48,653 bases of DNA, taken from the NCBI GenBank assembly GCA_013140495.1, contig JABFSR010000070.1, forward strand, positions 1 to 48,653, read 5' to 3'. The translations under genes and the position numbers were made by a program. Of this stretch, positions 1 to 8,750 are shown in pieces. Under the pieces are notes generated by a model. It had not been told where the DNA came from, made no database searches, and was given only the letters and a program-made list of their open reading frames with translations. Numbering within the stretch: the stretch's first letter is position 1; each line of letters begins with the position of its first letter. Source of the stretch: Verrucomicrobiota bacterium. Lineage in GTDB: Bacteria; Verrucomicrobiota; Verrucomicrobiia; Limisphaerales; JADLHS01.

Positions 1-408
1 GCCCCGGTCTTTGTTGATGTAGAGTTGAAACCAGACCGGTCCTGTAGCTGCGCGCACCACGTCTTCCACCAATGTCGTTGAAAGACTGCTCAAGACCATG
101 ATAGTGCCCGCCGCCCCTGCCGCGCGCACCGTTGCGAGTTCGCCATCCGGATGCGCCAGCTTGTGAAATGCTGTCGGCGCGACGAGAATCGGCATCGCAA
201 TCTTCCGTCCAAACAAGGTCGTGGACAGATCGCGCCGACTCACGTCCACGAGCACGCGGTAATGGACCTTGATGCGTTCAAAGGCAGCGCGATTCTCCCG
301 GAGTGTAACCTCGTCCCATGCGCCGCTGGCGTAGTAATCGTGTGCGGACTGCGGCAACTTTTCCTTTGCCAGCTTTTCCAATTCAGAAAGGTTCAGAGCA
401 TCAATCAT
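1..408 (-). CDS. FMN-dependent alpha-hydroxy-acid dehydrogenase/oxidase, N-terminal part (cut by window edge)
   Basis: The minus strand reads open from an ATG at 408 to the left edge, giving 136 residues of the N-terminal part of an LldD/glycolate oxidase-type enzyme. Recognisable family signatures are the short N-terminal helix (LSELEKLAKEKLP), YYASGAWDEVTLREN, and PILVAPTAFHKLAHPDGE, which lies in the early FMN-binding barrel strands, followed by AGTIMVLSSLSTT and VWFQLYINKDRG. Members are FMN-containing TIM barrels that oxidise L-2-hydroxy acids such as lactate or glycolate to 2-oxo acids. The catalytic His and Arg lie in the missing C-terminal part, so substrate and oxidase-versus-dehydrogenase type cannot be judged. 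It lies on the same strand as the pseudopilin gene upstream, with a 130-base gap and no sign of coupling. Confidence 0.88.
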   Translation of the reverse strand, partial: MIDALNLSELEKLAKEKLPQSAHDYYASGAWDEVTLRENRAAFERIKVHYRVLVDVSRRDLSTTLFGRKIAMPILVAPTAFHKLAHPDGELATVRAAGAAGTIMVLSSLSTTLVEDVVRAATGPVWFQLYINKDRG

Positions 409-538
409 GACGCAAAATGTTTGGCTGGGTTATTTTGGGATTGCCAGAACAGATTTGCCCTGCATCGCCAGGTCGTCGCCGGTTGTTTATCGTTTGAAGG
501 CGGACTGGAAGCGGCGATTGCCAGGTATTTGTTGACGC

Positions 539-1342
539 TTAATTACCTCCAGCCCCTTTGATATGTTGCTGGACACGTCGGAGGTCCTCGAGATCGGAGT
601 CATCCCGAGCGCGGCTGCCAACACTCGAACCCTTCTTTTGAGTACGCCATTTCCAGTGCTCAACATGGCTGTCAGCAAAGGAAATGTTTGCACCCTGGCT
701 GTGGCGGTCTGCTGGCACGTCGAGCCAGTAGTCGCGATAGTAGTGGATTGCCGGAAACACTCCAAACGTCGCGTCCCAGATGGCATCCTCGTGCGTGTCC
801 ATGAACACGAACAACTGATCCGGCTTCGGCACTTCTGAGCATTTCCGGAAATGATTGTCCGCTTTGCAATTTGCGCTGTTGCTCATGTTGTAGCTGCGAT
901 TGCGTTGCTGTTCAGGGTGGTCTTGAAGCGTGGAGCGATCCGCCGGACAGTGATAAATGCCGGCATTCTGATTGTATCGAAACAGAAGGGAAGTGGTGTC
1001 ATTGATCGGATAATTATCCAGGGGAGCGATCGAACGGCACCACGTGAGACTATCTTCCCCAAGAACGCCAGTGTCGTTACCGCCTACCTGGACAAAATAT
1101 ACAAAATTGTTTGGCGTGATGACGTCCTCGTTGTCGTGGGAGTAGGAGTGCCAGCAAATCTGGAGTTGCTTGAGGTTGTTCATGCACGCAACCGATAACG
1201 CGCGTGTCTTGGCACGTCCAAGTGCGGGCAGCAGCAGCGCCGCGAGAATCGCAATGATGGCGATGACCACGAGCAGTTCGATGAGTGTGAACCCTCGCGC
1301 ACGCGGAGTTTGTTCAAGACAGGTTGAGGATGATTGGCTCAT
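539..1342 (-). CDS. Type II secretion-like pseudopilin, prepilin N-methylation type
   Basis: A 267-residue protein. It opens with a short basic leader ending in ARG, followed by the type IV prepilin cleavage motif G/FTLIELLV and a hydrophobic helix ([18 protein letters not shown]), about residues 17-43. After cleavage by prepilin peptidase the Phe would be N-methylated. The C-terminal part carries YHCPADRS and then [13 protein letters not shown], a variant of the H-X9-DG box found in the large pseudopilin-like families of Verrucomicrobia and Planctomycetes, with D-S in place of D-G. These proteins probably form or decorate envelope pseudopili, but their exact role is unknown. A second gene of this class lies at 31031-32767. 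The 18-base palindrome in the divergent gap towards the sugar isomerase (1424-1441) may affect its expression. Confidence 0.85.
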   Translation of the reverse strand: MSQSSSTCLEQTPRARGFTLIELLVVIAIIAILAALLLPALGRAKTRALSVACMNNLKQLQICWHSYSHDNEDVITPNNFVYFVQVGGNDTGVLGEDSLTWCRSIAPLDNYPINDTTSLLFRYNQNAGIYHCPADRSTLQDHPEQQRNRSYNMSNSANCKADNHFRKCSEVPKPDQLFVFMDTHEDAIWDATFGVFPAIHYYRDYWLDVPADRHSQGANISFADSHVEHWKWRTQKKGSSVGSRARDDSDLEDLRRVQQHIKGAGGN

Positions 1343-1423
1343 GCCATCGGCGGCTTCGGTTGAGTTGACAATACTCCGGCGGCGCAGGTTCGCCAGCGTA
1401 TTTTGACGGGGGTGTCCGCTCTA

Positions 1424-1441
1424 TTTTTTCAATTGAAAAAA
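1424..1441. promoter_or_regulatory. Perfect 18-base palindrome, possible operator
   Basis: TTTTTTCAATTGAAAAAA is a perfect palindrome in the 147-base gap between the divergent pseudopilin (start 1342) and sugar isomerase-like gene (start 1490). Its position, about 50 bases before the isomerase start, and its symmetry suit a dimeric repressor site. It could also be an A/T-rich chance palindrome, or act as a bidirectional terminator-like hairpin, although no GC stem is present. The regulator is unknown. Confidence 0.35.
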
Positions 1442-1489
1442 GGGTCGTGCTGTTTACTCTATGCCCCAGTCGAACAACACTAAACATTT

Positions 1490-2524
1490 ATGGCACAACC
1501 TTGTTTCCATCCCAGCATCGAAGGCGCTCAACACGGAGCGAAAACCCTCGCGCAATTCCTCGACTACGCCCGCAAGTCCGGCGCAGCCGGCGCCCAACCG
1601 TCCAACTTCATGTTGCAGAATGACCGTGGCGGGTTTATGACCGCCAAGGAAATCAAAGACACGTTCGCCAAGGCCAAGATGAAACTGGATGGCGTCTCGA
1701 CGCATTGTGCTTTCTGGGTTCATACCACCGCATGGACCGGCAGTCCGACCATCCGTCCGTTCGTTCCCGCTGACGTTGCAAAAAAATCCCCTGCCGACAT
1801 CGAGCGATGGGCGGAGGACTACTGCTTGCGTGTAATGGATCTCTGCGCCGAACTTGGCATAAAGATCGTTCCCATGTTCTGGGGAGTGGCTTTCGGTTGG
1901 GAACTGGCCACGGGCTATCCGTGGGGTTTCTGGAAAGGCGCCGATTATGACCTGCTCAAGGAAGGTCAGGAACGTTTCGTGAAAAAGACGGGCAAACTCC
2001 GCACCCACGCGCGCAAGCTCGGGCTCTATCTTGCGCACGAAATCCACGGCGGCACGGCGGCCATGACTGCGGACGATTTCAACATGCTCGTCGAAATCTG
2101 TGGCAACGACAAATGCCTTGGCGTGAATGCCGATCCGTCACACTGCTGGGAAGGCGAAGACTTCGAGACCCGTTTCCGCAAGGTCGGCCCGCGCGTCTAT
2201 GGGTGTCATGTGAAAAACTTTTCCATCCGACGCGGCATGCCCGTGCGCATGATGGCGCCGAACTGGCCCGACCGCGCGATGCAATTCGTGGACATCCCCA
2301 CCGGCGACCTCAACATGACACGCTACGCCGAGCTGATGATCAACATCGGCTATCCGCAACGCTACTGTGAGGTGATGGGCACGAAGACCGCGCCACTCGT
2401 TGTCGAAGCCGAGAGCGCGTATCGCGATCTCGACGCCACCAGCGCCAACGCAATCGCCTACACGCGGGACAATCTTTGCTTCCCACTCGCGGCAGGCTCG
2501 TTTGAGGATGGGATGGGAGCGTGA
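1490..2524 (+). CDS. Sugar phosphate isomerase/epimerase-like TIM-barrel protein
   Basis: A 344-residue protein of the xylose isomerase-like TIM-barrel superfamily (AP_endonuc_2 fold). Likely divalent-metal ligands fall in the expected order: Glu in LAHEIHGG, Asp and His in GVNADPSHCWEGED, His in YGCHVKNF, and Glu in PLVVEAES near the C-terminus. Family members isomerise or epimerise sugars and inositols, or act on related keto-sugars; the substrate cannot be read from the sequence. No signal peptide is visible, so it is probably cytoplasmic. The ATG at 1490 is taken as the start. It has no operon partner: upstream is the divergent pseudopilin and downstream a convergent large secreted protein. 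Confidence 0.8.
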   Translation: MAQPCFHPSIEGAQHGAKTLAQFLDYARKSGAAGAQPSNFMLQNDRGGFMTAKEIKDTFAKAKMKLDGVSTHCAFWVHTTAWTGSPTIRPFVPADVAKKSPADIERWAEDYCLRVMDLCAELGIKIVPMFWGVAFGWELATGYPWGFWKGADYDLLKEGQERFVKKTGKLRTHARKLGLYLAHEIHGGTAAMTADDFNMLVEICGNDKCLGVNADPSHCWEGEDFETRFRKVGPRVYGCHVKNFSIRRGMPVRMMAPNWPDRAMQFVDIPTGDLNMTRYAELMINIGYPQRYCEVMGTKTAPLVVEAESAYRDLDATSANAIAYTRDNLCFPLAAGSFEDGMGA

Positions 2525-2605
2525 GGCTGTAAGGTCGGTTGCGTGAAAGGCAATTAATTTCCACCTGGGACTTGAGCAGATGTTGTTGGTTGTGATTCGT
2601 CCCGA

Positions 2606-5600
2606 TCACGGAACAGGCGCAAAACGCATCTGCCCGCCTTGGTTCGTGCCAAGGAAACAGCCGTAGCCTGAGTCCAGTTTCTGAAGCAGCACGCCTGTGA
2701 ACGGAATCGCTTTGCCGGTGTTGGTGTCGGTGACGCTGCCTTTGAACAACCCGCTCGTCAGCGTGAATGTCATCGTAAGTTTGTTGCTGCTCAGGTTTGT
2801 GATCTTGTTGTTCGTGGTCAGCAACACGCTGTTCGTGATCGGTTGAATCAGGTTGCCGTGCAGAAACTCCACCGTGCCATTGGTGATGCCGACAACGCGA
2901 TTGGTCGTTGGCGAAATATAAAGTGAACCCACCGCCTCGTGCTCATTCGTGAATCCGAGCGGATAATATCTGGAAGTCGCCAGCGTGGACTTGATCCAAC
3001 TGAGTTCTCCGCTGATGTCGCTTTCGTCTTTGTTCGTGAACATCATCCAGCCGTGCAGCGAACCTTTGCTGGAATAGAGGGAGGAATATAACGGCCACCA
3101 ACCGTCCTCCGACGCCGGAATGGATTGGCTCAGGGTCGTTCCGTCCGCGAGTTTGCCCGCAAGTTTGAGCAAGCCAGATTTGCTTGCCGTCACTGTTCCA
3201 TAGCCATCGCCGCCGGGACTTGCCGCCGCGTCGTCGCTGCCGGGAATGACCAGCGTGTATTTGCCCGCCAGCGGTGACGCACTACCCGCTGGATAAACTG
3301 GCGCGCGATAGCCGAGCAGGGGAGATGTCCATGCGCCGTTACTCACCGTGCCAGTGATCCAGGCGTTGAGATTGGTGACGTCCAGTTGCAGGGCGACGGT
3401 CACAGTTTCCGTCAGCGACGGTTTCAACTTGAGGACAGACTGGCCAAGCCAGTCGAATGCTCCTTTGGCCGGCAGTTTTTTTGATCCCAGTTGGAGACTG
3501 GCGCTGTAAGTTCCCGCCTCGGCCAGCGTGAGCGTGAAGTTTCCTGAACGGTCATGGTTGCGAACGTCATTCGTTTCGGAGAACAGGCCGTAGAACTTTC
3601 CTTTCAGCCCGACGAAGGGATTTGTGATGAAGTTTGCCTGCAACGTCAAGTTGGATTGCATCAAGAAGTTCAGCACAGGGTTGAAAGAGGAAACCGAACC
3701 CGACCAACCGGCGAAAAGATTCCTGACCGCTGGTTTTGCGGTCAATGTGTAGGTCTTGCCGATCTCCAGCAGTTGGCCGTTCAAACTTGGAGACACGGTG
3801 CCGCTGCCATTCGTCAGTACCGTGAGTGGCGCGGTCAAAACGCAAACGAAACTCACACTGTTCGTCGTCGAATTGTTGCCACTGGAATCCGTGGCGAAAG
3901 CCTGGAGGAAATTCGAGCCGGGTGAGAGCAGCATGTCTGCCGTCCAGTTGGTCCAGCCGTTGAGTGTTTGTGTAGGAACCCAACCGCTGCCGTTGAGTTG
4001 ACATGCGACGTTTGTGACGCTCACGTTGTCCTTGGACGTTCCCATGACGCTGAAGACCTCATTGCTCCAGCGTTGCTTGGCAATTGGGGACGTGATCGCA
4101 AGCGTCGGTTTCGTCGTGTCAGGAACAATCACAGGCGGCGGCTGGTTGGAACTGGATCCGATGCTGATGTTATTTGTGAAGGCAGCCACGAAAACGCTGT
4201 AGTTGCTGATGGCGTTTCCTCCTTCTCCGACGAATACCTGGACTTGGAGCTGCAGGTCTGAATGTCCGCCGAGACCAAGTTGGATCTCACGGGTCGTGGT
4301 GTTGTAGGTGGCGTTGGTCAATTGCGCTGTCCGCGTGGCGCGAACATACTGGCAGGCGTAATCAATCGTCACGTATTGGGGGTTGTAATTGGCGATGCCA
4401 TTGGTGATGCCTTGCAGTATGGAGCGCCAGTTGTTCACGGTGATCGGTCCTGTGCCGGCCATGGAATCCTGATCGTCGGTTGGATAGAAGTAATAGTCGT
4501 GCGTGTAAAGCGTGGCCATCGCCATGCTGTCGAAGCCGCGTTTCAACTGGCGCACGCCCATAGCGACGCTGTTCGCAACGTTGTTGTTCGGACACCATTC
4601 AGCACACGGAGAGTCATCGCGAATTTCAGTGTAACAGTTGAAGAATTGGCCATCCAACTCGGGGTGATTGGGAATCGGCAGAAAGTCCGCATAGAAAAAT
4701 GGATAAATGCTTTGGCCTTCCAGCGGGGTTTCATAGAGACGGTAGGGTCCGGCTACAAGCCACGGTGCCCCGGGCGTGGTGTACTCGACTTGGCCGGGAA
4801 CAATTTCGATCGAAGTGAACTCAACGCCCAAAGCTTTTAGACCGGCAAAGATATTCGTCCCCACCTCCGAATAATGTGGGCACATCGTTTTGGCGTGAGG
4901 AATCCCGTTGTCTTGCAGCCATTGCGTGCCGATCTCGAAGTTTTGCGCCATCACATCATCTGGCCAGCCTTGCTTGCCTGCGTGATCGAAATAGAAAAAG
5001 CTGCCGCCGCCGCACCCTTGGGAATGAATTGAGGCTGTGGCCTGACCGTTTGTGACCGCACTGCGGATACCCCTGATCTCACCCGGATCCAGGCAGTTAA
5101 AAAACAGTTCCAGATGAGGCTTGAATCCTGTCTCCGTCGCAACGCGCACCCAATTGGTCAATGCAGCGGAACTCGACGTCTCTGCCTTCGGTCCGGCCAC
5201 GTCATCCACCCGCATTACAACGTGGTTTGGCATTCCGCGCATCACGAAAGGCTTTCGCGCAGCCCACACCAGACTGCGCCACACCAGATCATCCAGTCCC
5301 GCCACAGGTCCTTTCACCGCCATGGTCATCCAGTCATAGCCTCCCCACTGTACGGCGCGGCCTTGGCCGTGCGCCGTGACCATGAGGAGCGGGTCTGCGC
5401 CGCGTAGGGCAGGCGCAGTGACATTTGTCGGGAAAGTCACGCCTGCCAGAACCAGATTGCTGCGGATGGAGATGGAGTCGGCTGTTGAATGAAGAGTCGT
5501 GACATAGTGCAACTGGCTGCCGGGTTCCGTGGCTGGGAACGTGATGGTTTCGGAACTGACTGTGTCGCTGGAATAGGTGAAGCCAAAAATGTCCTGAACG

Positions 5601-6007
5601 AAGGTGTAGTTCGGACTCACGCCATTGCTTGAAAGTGCGCAATCAAAATTTACCAGGCCTGTGCCGTTCGACACTGAGAGCGACAGGATGTTCTGGGCGC
5701 TCGTATCAATGCGATTGTGATTCGGATCAATCTCGCGATGACCGATGATGATCAGCGCGTGTTGCGTGATGTCGGTGGTGACGGTGTTGGTTTTGAGATC
5801 AAGCACCGAGTACGGTACGCCGAAGTTGTCGAGGTAGGGTTGGATGTTATTGCGAAAATCAAGATAGCGTGTGCTGTCGGAGTTGACGATCACCAACGCA
5901 TCTGCGCTGACAACGTCAGCCCGGGAGGCAACCGGCATGGCAAGAATCGTGAGCAAGACAGTAACCAATGGCCTTGCGAAACGCGCCAACGCATCCTTCA
6001 TGCTCAT
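2606..6007 (-). CDS. Very large secreted protein with polysaccharide deacetylase-like segment and Ig/B-repeat-like modules
   Basis: The open frame reaches up to 6094, but a signal peptide begins only at the ATG at 6007 or 6001 (MKDALARFARPLVTVLLTILAMPVASRA), giving about 1133 residues. After an N-terminal domain with a possible GATase-like look (ALVIVNSD, IIIGHREID) comes a stretch from about residue 260 with VMRVDDV, ASIHSQGCGGG, CPHYSE and LYTHDYYF. This fits a NodB-like polysaccharide deacetylase fold, with an Asp-Asp pair and several His. Then follow an Ig-like module (ITSPIAKQRWSNEVFSVMG), a B-repeat-like module (GKTYTLTAKPAVRNLFAGWSG) and C-terminal beta-rich repeats ending FLGTNQGGQMRFAPVP. 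It is probably extracellular or outer-membrane bound and may act on glycans. Catalytic competence is not established. Confidence 0.7.
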   Translation of the reverse strand: MSMKDALARFARPLVTVLLTILAMPVASRADVVSADALVIVNSDSTRYLDFRNNIQPYLDNFGVPYSVLDLKTNTVTTDITQHALIIIGHREIDPNHNRIDTSAQNILSLSVSNGTGLVNFDCALSSNGVSPNYTFVQDIFGFTYSSDTVSSETITFPATEPGSQLHYVTTLHSTADSISIRSNLVLAGVTFPTNVTAPALRGADPLLMVTAHGQGRAVQWGGYDWMTMAVKGPVAGLDDLVWRSLVWAARKPFVMRGMPNHVVMRVDDVAGPKAETSSSAALTNWVRVATETGFKPHLELFFNCLDPGEIRGIRSAVTNGQATASIHSQGCGGGSFFYFDHAGKQGWPDDVMAQNFEIGTQWLQDNGIPHAKTMCPHYSEVGTNIFAGLKALGVEFTSIEIVPGQVEYTTPGAPWLVAGPYRLYETPLEGQSIYPFFYADFLPIPNHPELDGQFFNCYTEIRDDSPCAEWCPNNNVANSVAMGVRQLKRGFDSMAMATLYTHDYYFYPTDDQDSMAGTGPITVNNWRSILQGITNGIANYNPQYVTIDYACQYVRATRTAQLTNATYNTTTREIQLGLGGHSDLQLQVQVFVGEGGNAISNYSVFVAAFTNNISIGSSSNQPPPVIVPDTTKPTLAITSPIAKQRWSNEVFSVMGTSKDNVSVTNVACQLNGSGWVPTQTLNGWTNWTADMLLSPGSNFLQAFATDSSGNNSTTNSVSFVCVLTAPLTVLTNGSGTVSPSLNGQLLEIGKTYTLTAKPAVRNLFAGWSGSVSSFNPVLNFLMQSNLTLQANFITNPFVGLKGKFYGLFSETNDVRNHDRSGNFTLTLAEAGTYSASLQLGSKKLPAKGAFDWLGQSVLKLKPSLTETVTVALQLDVTNLNAWITGTVSNGAWTSPLLGYRAPVYPAGSASPLAGKYTLVIPGSDDAAASPGGDGYGTVTASKSGLLKLAGKLADGTTLSQSIPASEDGWWPLYSSLYSSKGSLHGWMMFTNKDESDISGELSWIKSTLATSRYYPLGFTNEHEAVGSLYISPTTNRVVGITNGTVEFLHGNLIQPITNSVLLTTNNKITNLSSNKLTMTFTLTSGLFKGSVTDTNTGKAIPFTGVLLQKLDSGYGCFLGTNQGGQMRFAPVP

Positions 6008-6268
6008 CAACCGACGAGATAGCAGGACAATGTTTTGCCGGATTGCGATTTTAAGATTCACGTCGTTTGACTGTTTGCTCCGGGTACGAACCAAGAACTA
6101 GCGTCATTATGACTTACTTATGGGGTATTCCGCCATCAGGGAGATTGCGGACAAGCATCGGTATTGGTTGAGGGCGCAACGCTTGCGGCGTAATGCTTCG
6201 ACTCGGGCAATGCTGGCTTGCAAAGCCGGAAATTGACAACCCCGCTGCCATTCTTCACTCTTGCGCGC

Positions 6269-7252
6269 ATGTCAAAACCAGCTTTGGGGCGCGGTTTGGG
6301 CGCGTTGTTAGGTGGCACTCCTGTCATCTCCAAGTCTGCATCCGTCGTGCCTCTCGCCCCTGCGAATCCGGCCGTAATTGCGGCGCCTGTCACGGCTAGT
6401 TCGTCCACGGTTGCGGCCACGCCACCAGCCGCGTTACCTGTGCCAACCGGTGAACAGGTGCGTCGGATACCGGTCGAACGCATCCGCCCAAGCGCGCTTC
6501 AACCACGAAAGGATTTTCCACCTGAGTCACTCCGCGAACTCGCCGAATCCATCAAGGAACAAGGAATCGTTCAGCCGCTCATCGTGCGTGCGTCGGGCGA
6601 CTCGTATGAATTGATCGCTGGTGAACGCCGGTGGCGTGCTGCGCAGATCACCGGGCTGAAGGAAGTTCCTGTCATCGTCCGCGAAGCAGACGACCGCACC
6701 GTTTTGGAGATGGCGCTCATTGAAAATCTCCAACGCGAAAATCTCAACGCCATCGAAGAAGCTCTCGGTTACTCGCAGCTCGTCAGCCAGTTTGATCTCA
6801 CTCAGGAACGGGTCGCTGCCAAGGTCGGCAAAAGCCGCGCCGTGGTGGCAAACGCGTTGCGCCTCCTAAAACTGCCGTTGCCGGTGCAAAACTTTTTGCG
6901 CGATGGTCGTCTTAGCGTCGGTCACGCCAAGGTAATTCTCGGCCTTGACGAATCTGCGCAACAACAGGAAGCCGCAGAGCGAATCATCAAGGAAGCGCTC
7001 AATGTGCGTCAGGCCGAGGGCCTCGTAGCAAAGCTCACGCTACGAGGCAGCAAACGAGGCGAGAAACCAACAAACATCACTCCGCTCCCCGGTGACGCGC
7101 ATGTGGCCGACATGGAAAATCGTTTGCGCGAGCGTCTTGGTACGAAGGTTCATCTGCGTTACGCGCATGGTAAAGGTGCGCTGGAAATTTCCTTTTACAG
7201 CGATCAAGAACTTGAACGCGTGTTGCAAATTCTCGGCGTTAACGCGGAATAA
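6269..7252 (+). CDS. parB: Chromosome partitioning protein ParB
   Basis: A 327-residue ParB/Spo0J family protein. The ATG at 6269 is preferred over upstream in-frame codons because it gives the classic N-terminus MSKPALGRGLGALLGG, used by ParB to contact ParA. A low-complexity Ala/Pro/Val linker covers about residues 20-60. It is followed by the ParB N-terminal CTP-binding domain (RRIPVERIRPSALQPRKDF, LIAGERRWRAA, LIENLQRENLNAIEEA) and the helix-turn-helix DNA-binding domain (FDLTQERVAAKVGKSRAVVANALRLL). A C-terminal dimerisation domain follows. ParB binds parS sites near the origin and loads as a CTP-dependent clamp. No parA precedes it: the upstream neighbour is an unrelated minus-strand gene and the downstream neighbour a sugar kinase. 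I saw no parS-like 16-mer, but did not search exhaustively. Confidence 0.93.
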   Translation: MSKPALGRGLGALLGGTPVISKSASVVPLAPANPAVIAAPVTASSSTVAATPPAALPVPTGEQVRRIPVERIRPSALQPRKDFPPESLRELAESIKEQGIVQPLIVRASGDSYELIAGERRWRAAQITGLKEVPVIVREADDRTVLEMALIENLQRENLNAIEEALGYSQLVSQFDLTQERVAAKVGKSRAVVANALRLLKLPLPVQNFLRDGRLSVGHAKVILGLDESAQQQEAAERIIKEALNVRQAEGLVAKLTLRGSKRGEKPTNITPLPGDAHVADMENRLRERLGTKVHLRYAHGKGALEISFYSDQELERVLQILGVNAE

Positions 7253-7389
7253 TTTCACCACGAAACACACGAACTACACGAAAGAGTGATTCACCTACAA
7301 GAATTGTCGTCCTCGTCCTGGTTCTCCTCCTTGTCCTCAATTGTTTTCCGATTACGAGAAGGATGGCGACCACGATCCCCTGAATTCAA

Positions 7390-8514
7390 ATGAACACACC
7401 TCAACTCCGCGCCTCGTGCGCAAACCAACTCCAATCCGCAGCAGCAACAACCGGCGGCATCAACGCCTTTATCGGCCTCGACGGTTTCGTCGATGAAATC
7501 CTGCACGTCGTTGACAAACGCGAAAGCACGGACAAATACCTGCGCCTGCCCACCATCGCCCAATACGCCGAACGACTCGCCGCCGCCGCAGGCAAGAGCA
7601 CGAACGTCGAAATGGTCACGCAGCTCACCAAACTCGGTGGCAATGGTCCCATCATGGCCAATGCACTTGCGAGCTTCGGGATCAAGGTCACGTATCTTGG
7701 AAATCTCGGTTATCCCAACATTCACCCCATCTTTGCCGACTTCACCAGGCAGGCGGAAGTTCACACGATCGCAGAACCTGGCTATACCGATGCGCTTGAA
7801 TTCGAAGATGGCAAAATCATTTGCGGCAAACACAAAGCGTTGAGGGATGTGAACTGGGAAAACATTAAGGCGCGTTTCGGCGCAGACAAATTCCTTGCCA
7901 AGACTCAGGCATCGCAATTCGTGGGCTTTGTGAACTGGACGATGCTCACCTGCATGAATGACATGTGGGCGTCCATTCTCAAGGAAATCTGCCCCAAACT
8001 CACCGGACCACGCCGCAAACTGTTCTTTGATCTCGCCGACCCTGAGAAGCGCACGCGGGCGGATGTCCTCAAAGCACTCGGGCTGATTGCCGACTTTGAG
8101 AAATACTTCGATGCAATCCTGGGTTTGAATGAGAAGGAAGCGTATGAAGTCGGCGGCCATCTTGATTTTGATACCAAGGATCGTTCGCCCGAAGGTCTAT
8201 TAAATCTCACAAAGCAGATCAGGGATCGCGTCAAGATCAGCACAGTGGTCGTGCATCCGGTTAGTTATGCACTTGCCGTCAACTCAAAGGAATCAGCCAT
8301 TGTCGAAGGCCCGTTCACGCCCAAGCCGCTCATCACCACAGGCGCGGGCGATCACTTCAACGCGGGATTCTGCCTCGGCCAGTTGCTCGGCCTCGATATT
8401 CCGTCGAGCGTTTTGACAGGTGTCAGCACGAGCGGTTTCTACGTGAGAACGGCGAAGAGTCCGACAGTGAGTGATCTGATTGGACTGATAAAGGAATGGC
8501 CGGCAAGATCGTGA
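7390..8514 (+). CDS. PfkB/ribokinase-family carbohydrate kinase
   Basis: A 374-residue protein with the PfkB fold. Near the N-terminus FIGLDGFVDEI is the first substrate strand and LTKLGGNGPIMANALASFGIKVTYLGNLG is the sugar-binding G-G-N-A region. Towards the C-terminus LITTGAGDHFNAGFCLGQLLG is the ATP-site signature with the anion hole and the catalytic Asp. Members phosphorylate sugars or nucleosides, such as ribose, fructose or adenosine, with ATP. The exact substrate is unknown. It lies 137 bases after parB and is followed by a repeat-filled gap. The first ATG with good family alignment is at 7390; no clear Shine-Dalgarno sequence precedes it, which is common in this window. Confidence 0.85.
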   Translation: MNTPQLRASCANQLQSAAATTGGINAFIGLDGFVDEILHVVDKRESTDKYLRLPTIAQYAERLAAAAGKSTNVEMVTQLTKLGGNGPIMANALASFGIKVTYLGNLGYPNIHPIFADFTRQAEVHTIAEPGYTDALEFEDGKIICGKHKALRDVNWENIKARFGADKFLAKTQASQFVGFVNWTMLTCMNDMWASILKEICPKLTGPRRKLFFDLADPEKRTRADVLKALGLIADFEKYFDAILGLNEKEAYEVGGHLDFDTKDRSPEGLLNLTKQIRDRVKISTVVVHPVSYALAVNSKESAIVEGPFTPKPLITTGAGDHFNAGFCLGQLLGLDIPSSVLTGVSTSGFYVRTAKSPTVSDLIGLIKEWPARS

Positions 8515-8559
8515 CGAGTGCGAGCATCAACAATGAATTTCTCGCTCCGCCCAACACCT

Positions 8560-8709
8560 CTCATTAGCACCGGGCTTCAGCCCGGTGTCGGCGAAGCGTT
8601 GTGCGTGAAAGCTGTTTCAACAGCTTTCACCCGCGCGCAGGAAGCCGTTAAAACGGCTGGGAGATTTGACCAACCGCTTGTCACCTGGCTAAAGCCATGT
8701 GCTAATGAG
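8560..8709. repeat. 150-base interspersed element with four tight hairpins and terminal inverted repeats
   Basis: The element is bounded by an 11-base perfect inverted repeat, CTCATTAGCAC at 8560-8570 and GTGCTAATGAG at 8699-8709. Inside are four successive hairpins whose arms are separated by only two bases: CCGGGCT-TC-AGCCCGG, GAAAGCTGTT-TC-AACAGCTTTC, AGCCGTT-AA-AACGGCT and TGGCT-AA-AGCCA. No gene fits in it. It lies between the PfkB kinase and peptide deformylase genes. The layout suggests a non-autonomous mobile element or a structured, REP-like transcript feature. It does not match the GGAGCGCCGGC palindromes elsewhere in the window. Confidence 0.75.
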
Positions 8710-8718
8710 AGCAATTCT

Positions 8719-8746
8719 CGTCACCCGTCACCCGTCACCCGTCACA
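8719..8746. repeat. Heptamer tandem array (CGTCACC x4) just before def
   Basis: Four consecutive 7-base units, three CGTCACC and a final CGTCACA, end four bases before the ATG of the peptide deformylase gene. They replace any Shine-Dalgarno sequence. Three other heptamer arrays with different unit sequences occur in the window, two of them inside genes. Confidence 0.8.
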
Positions 8747-8750
8747 CTCC

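Noticed and set aside
6232..6237. TTGACA upstream of parB as a promoter
   Set aside because: No acceptable -10 box follows at a 16-18 base distance, and the remaining distance to the ATG is very short.
8719..8746. Short repeats considered as a CRISPR array
   Set aside because: Units are 7 bases long and directly adjacent without spacers, and no cas genes occur in the window.
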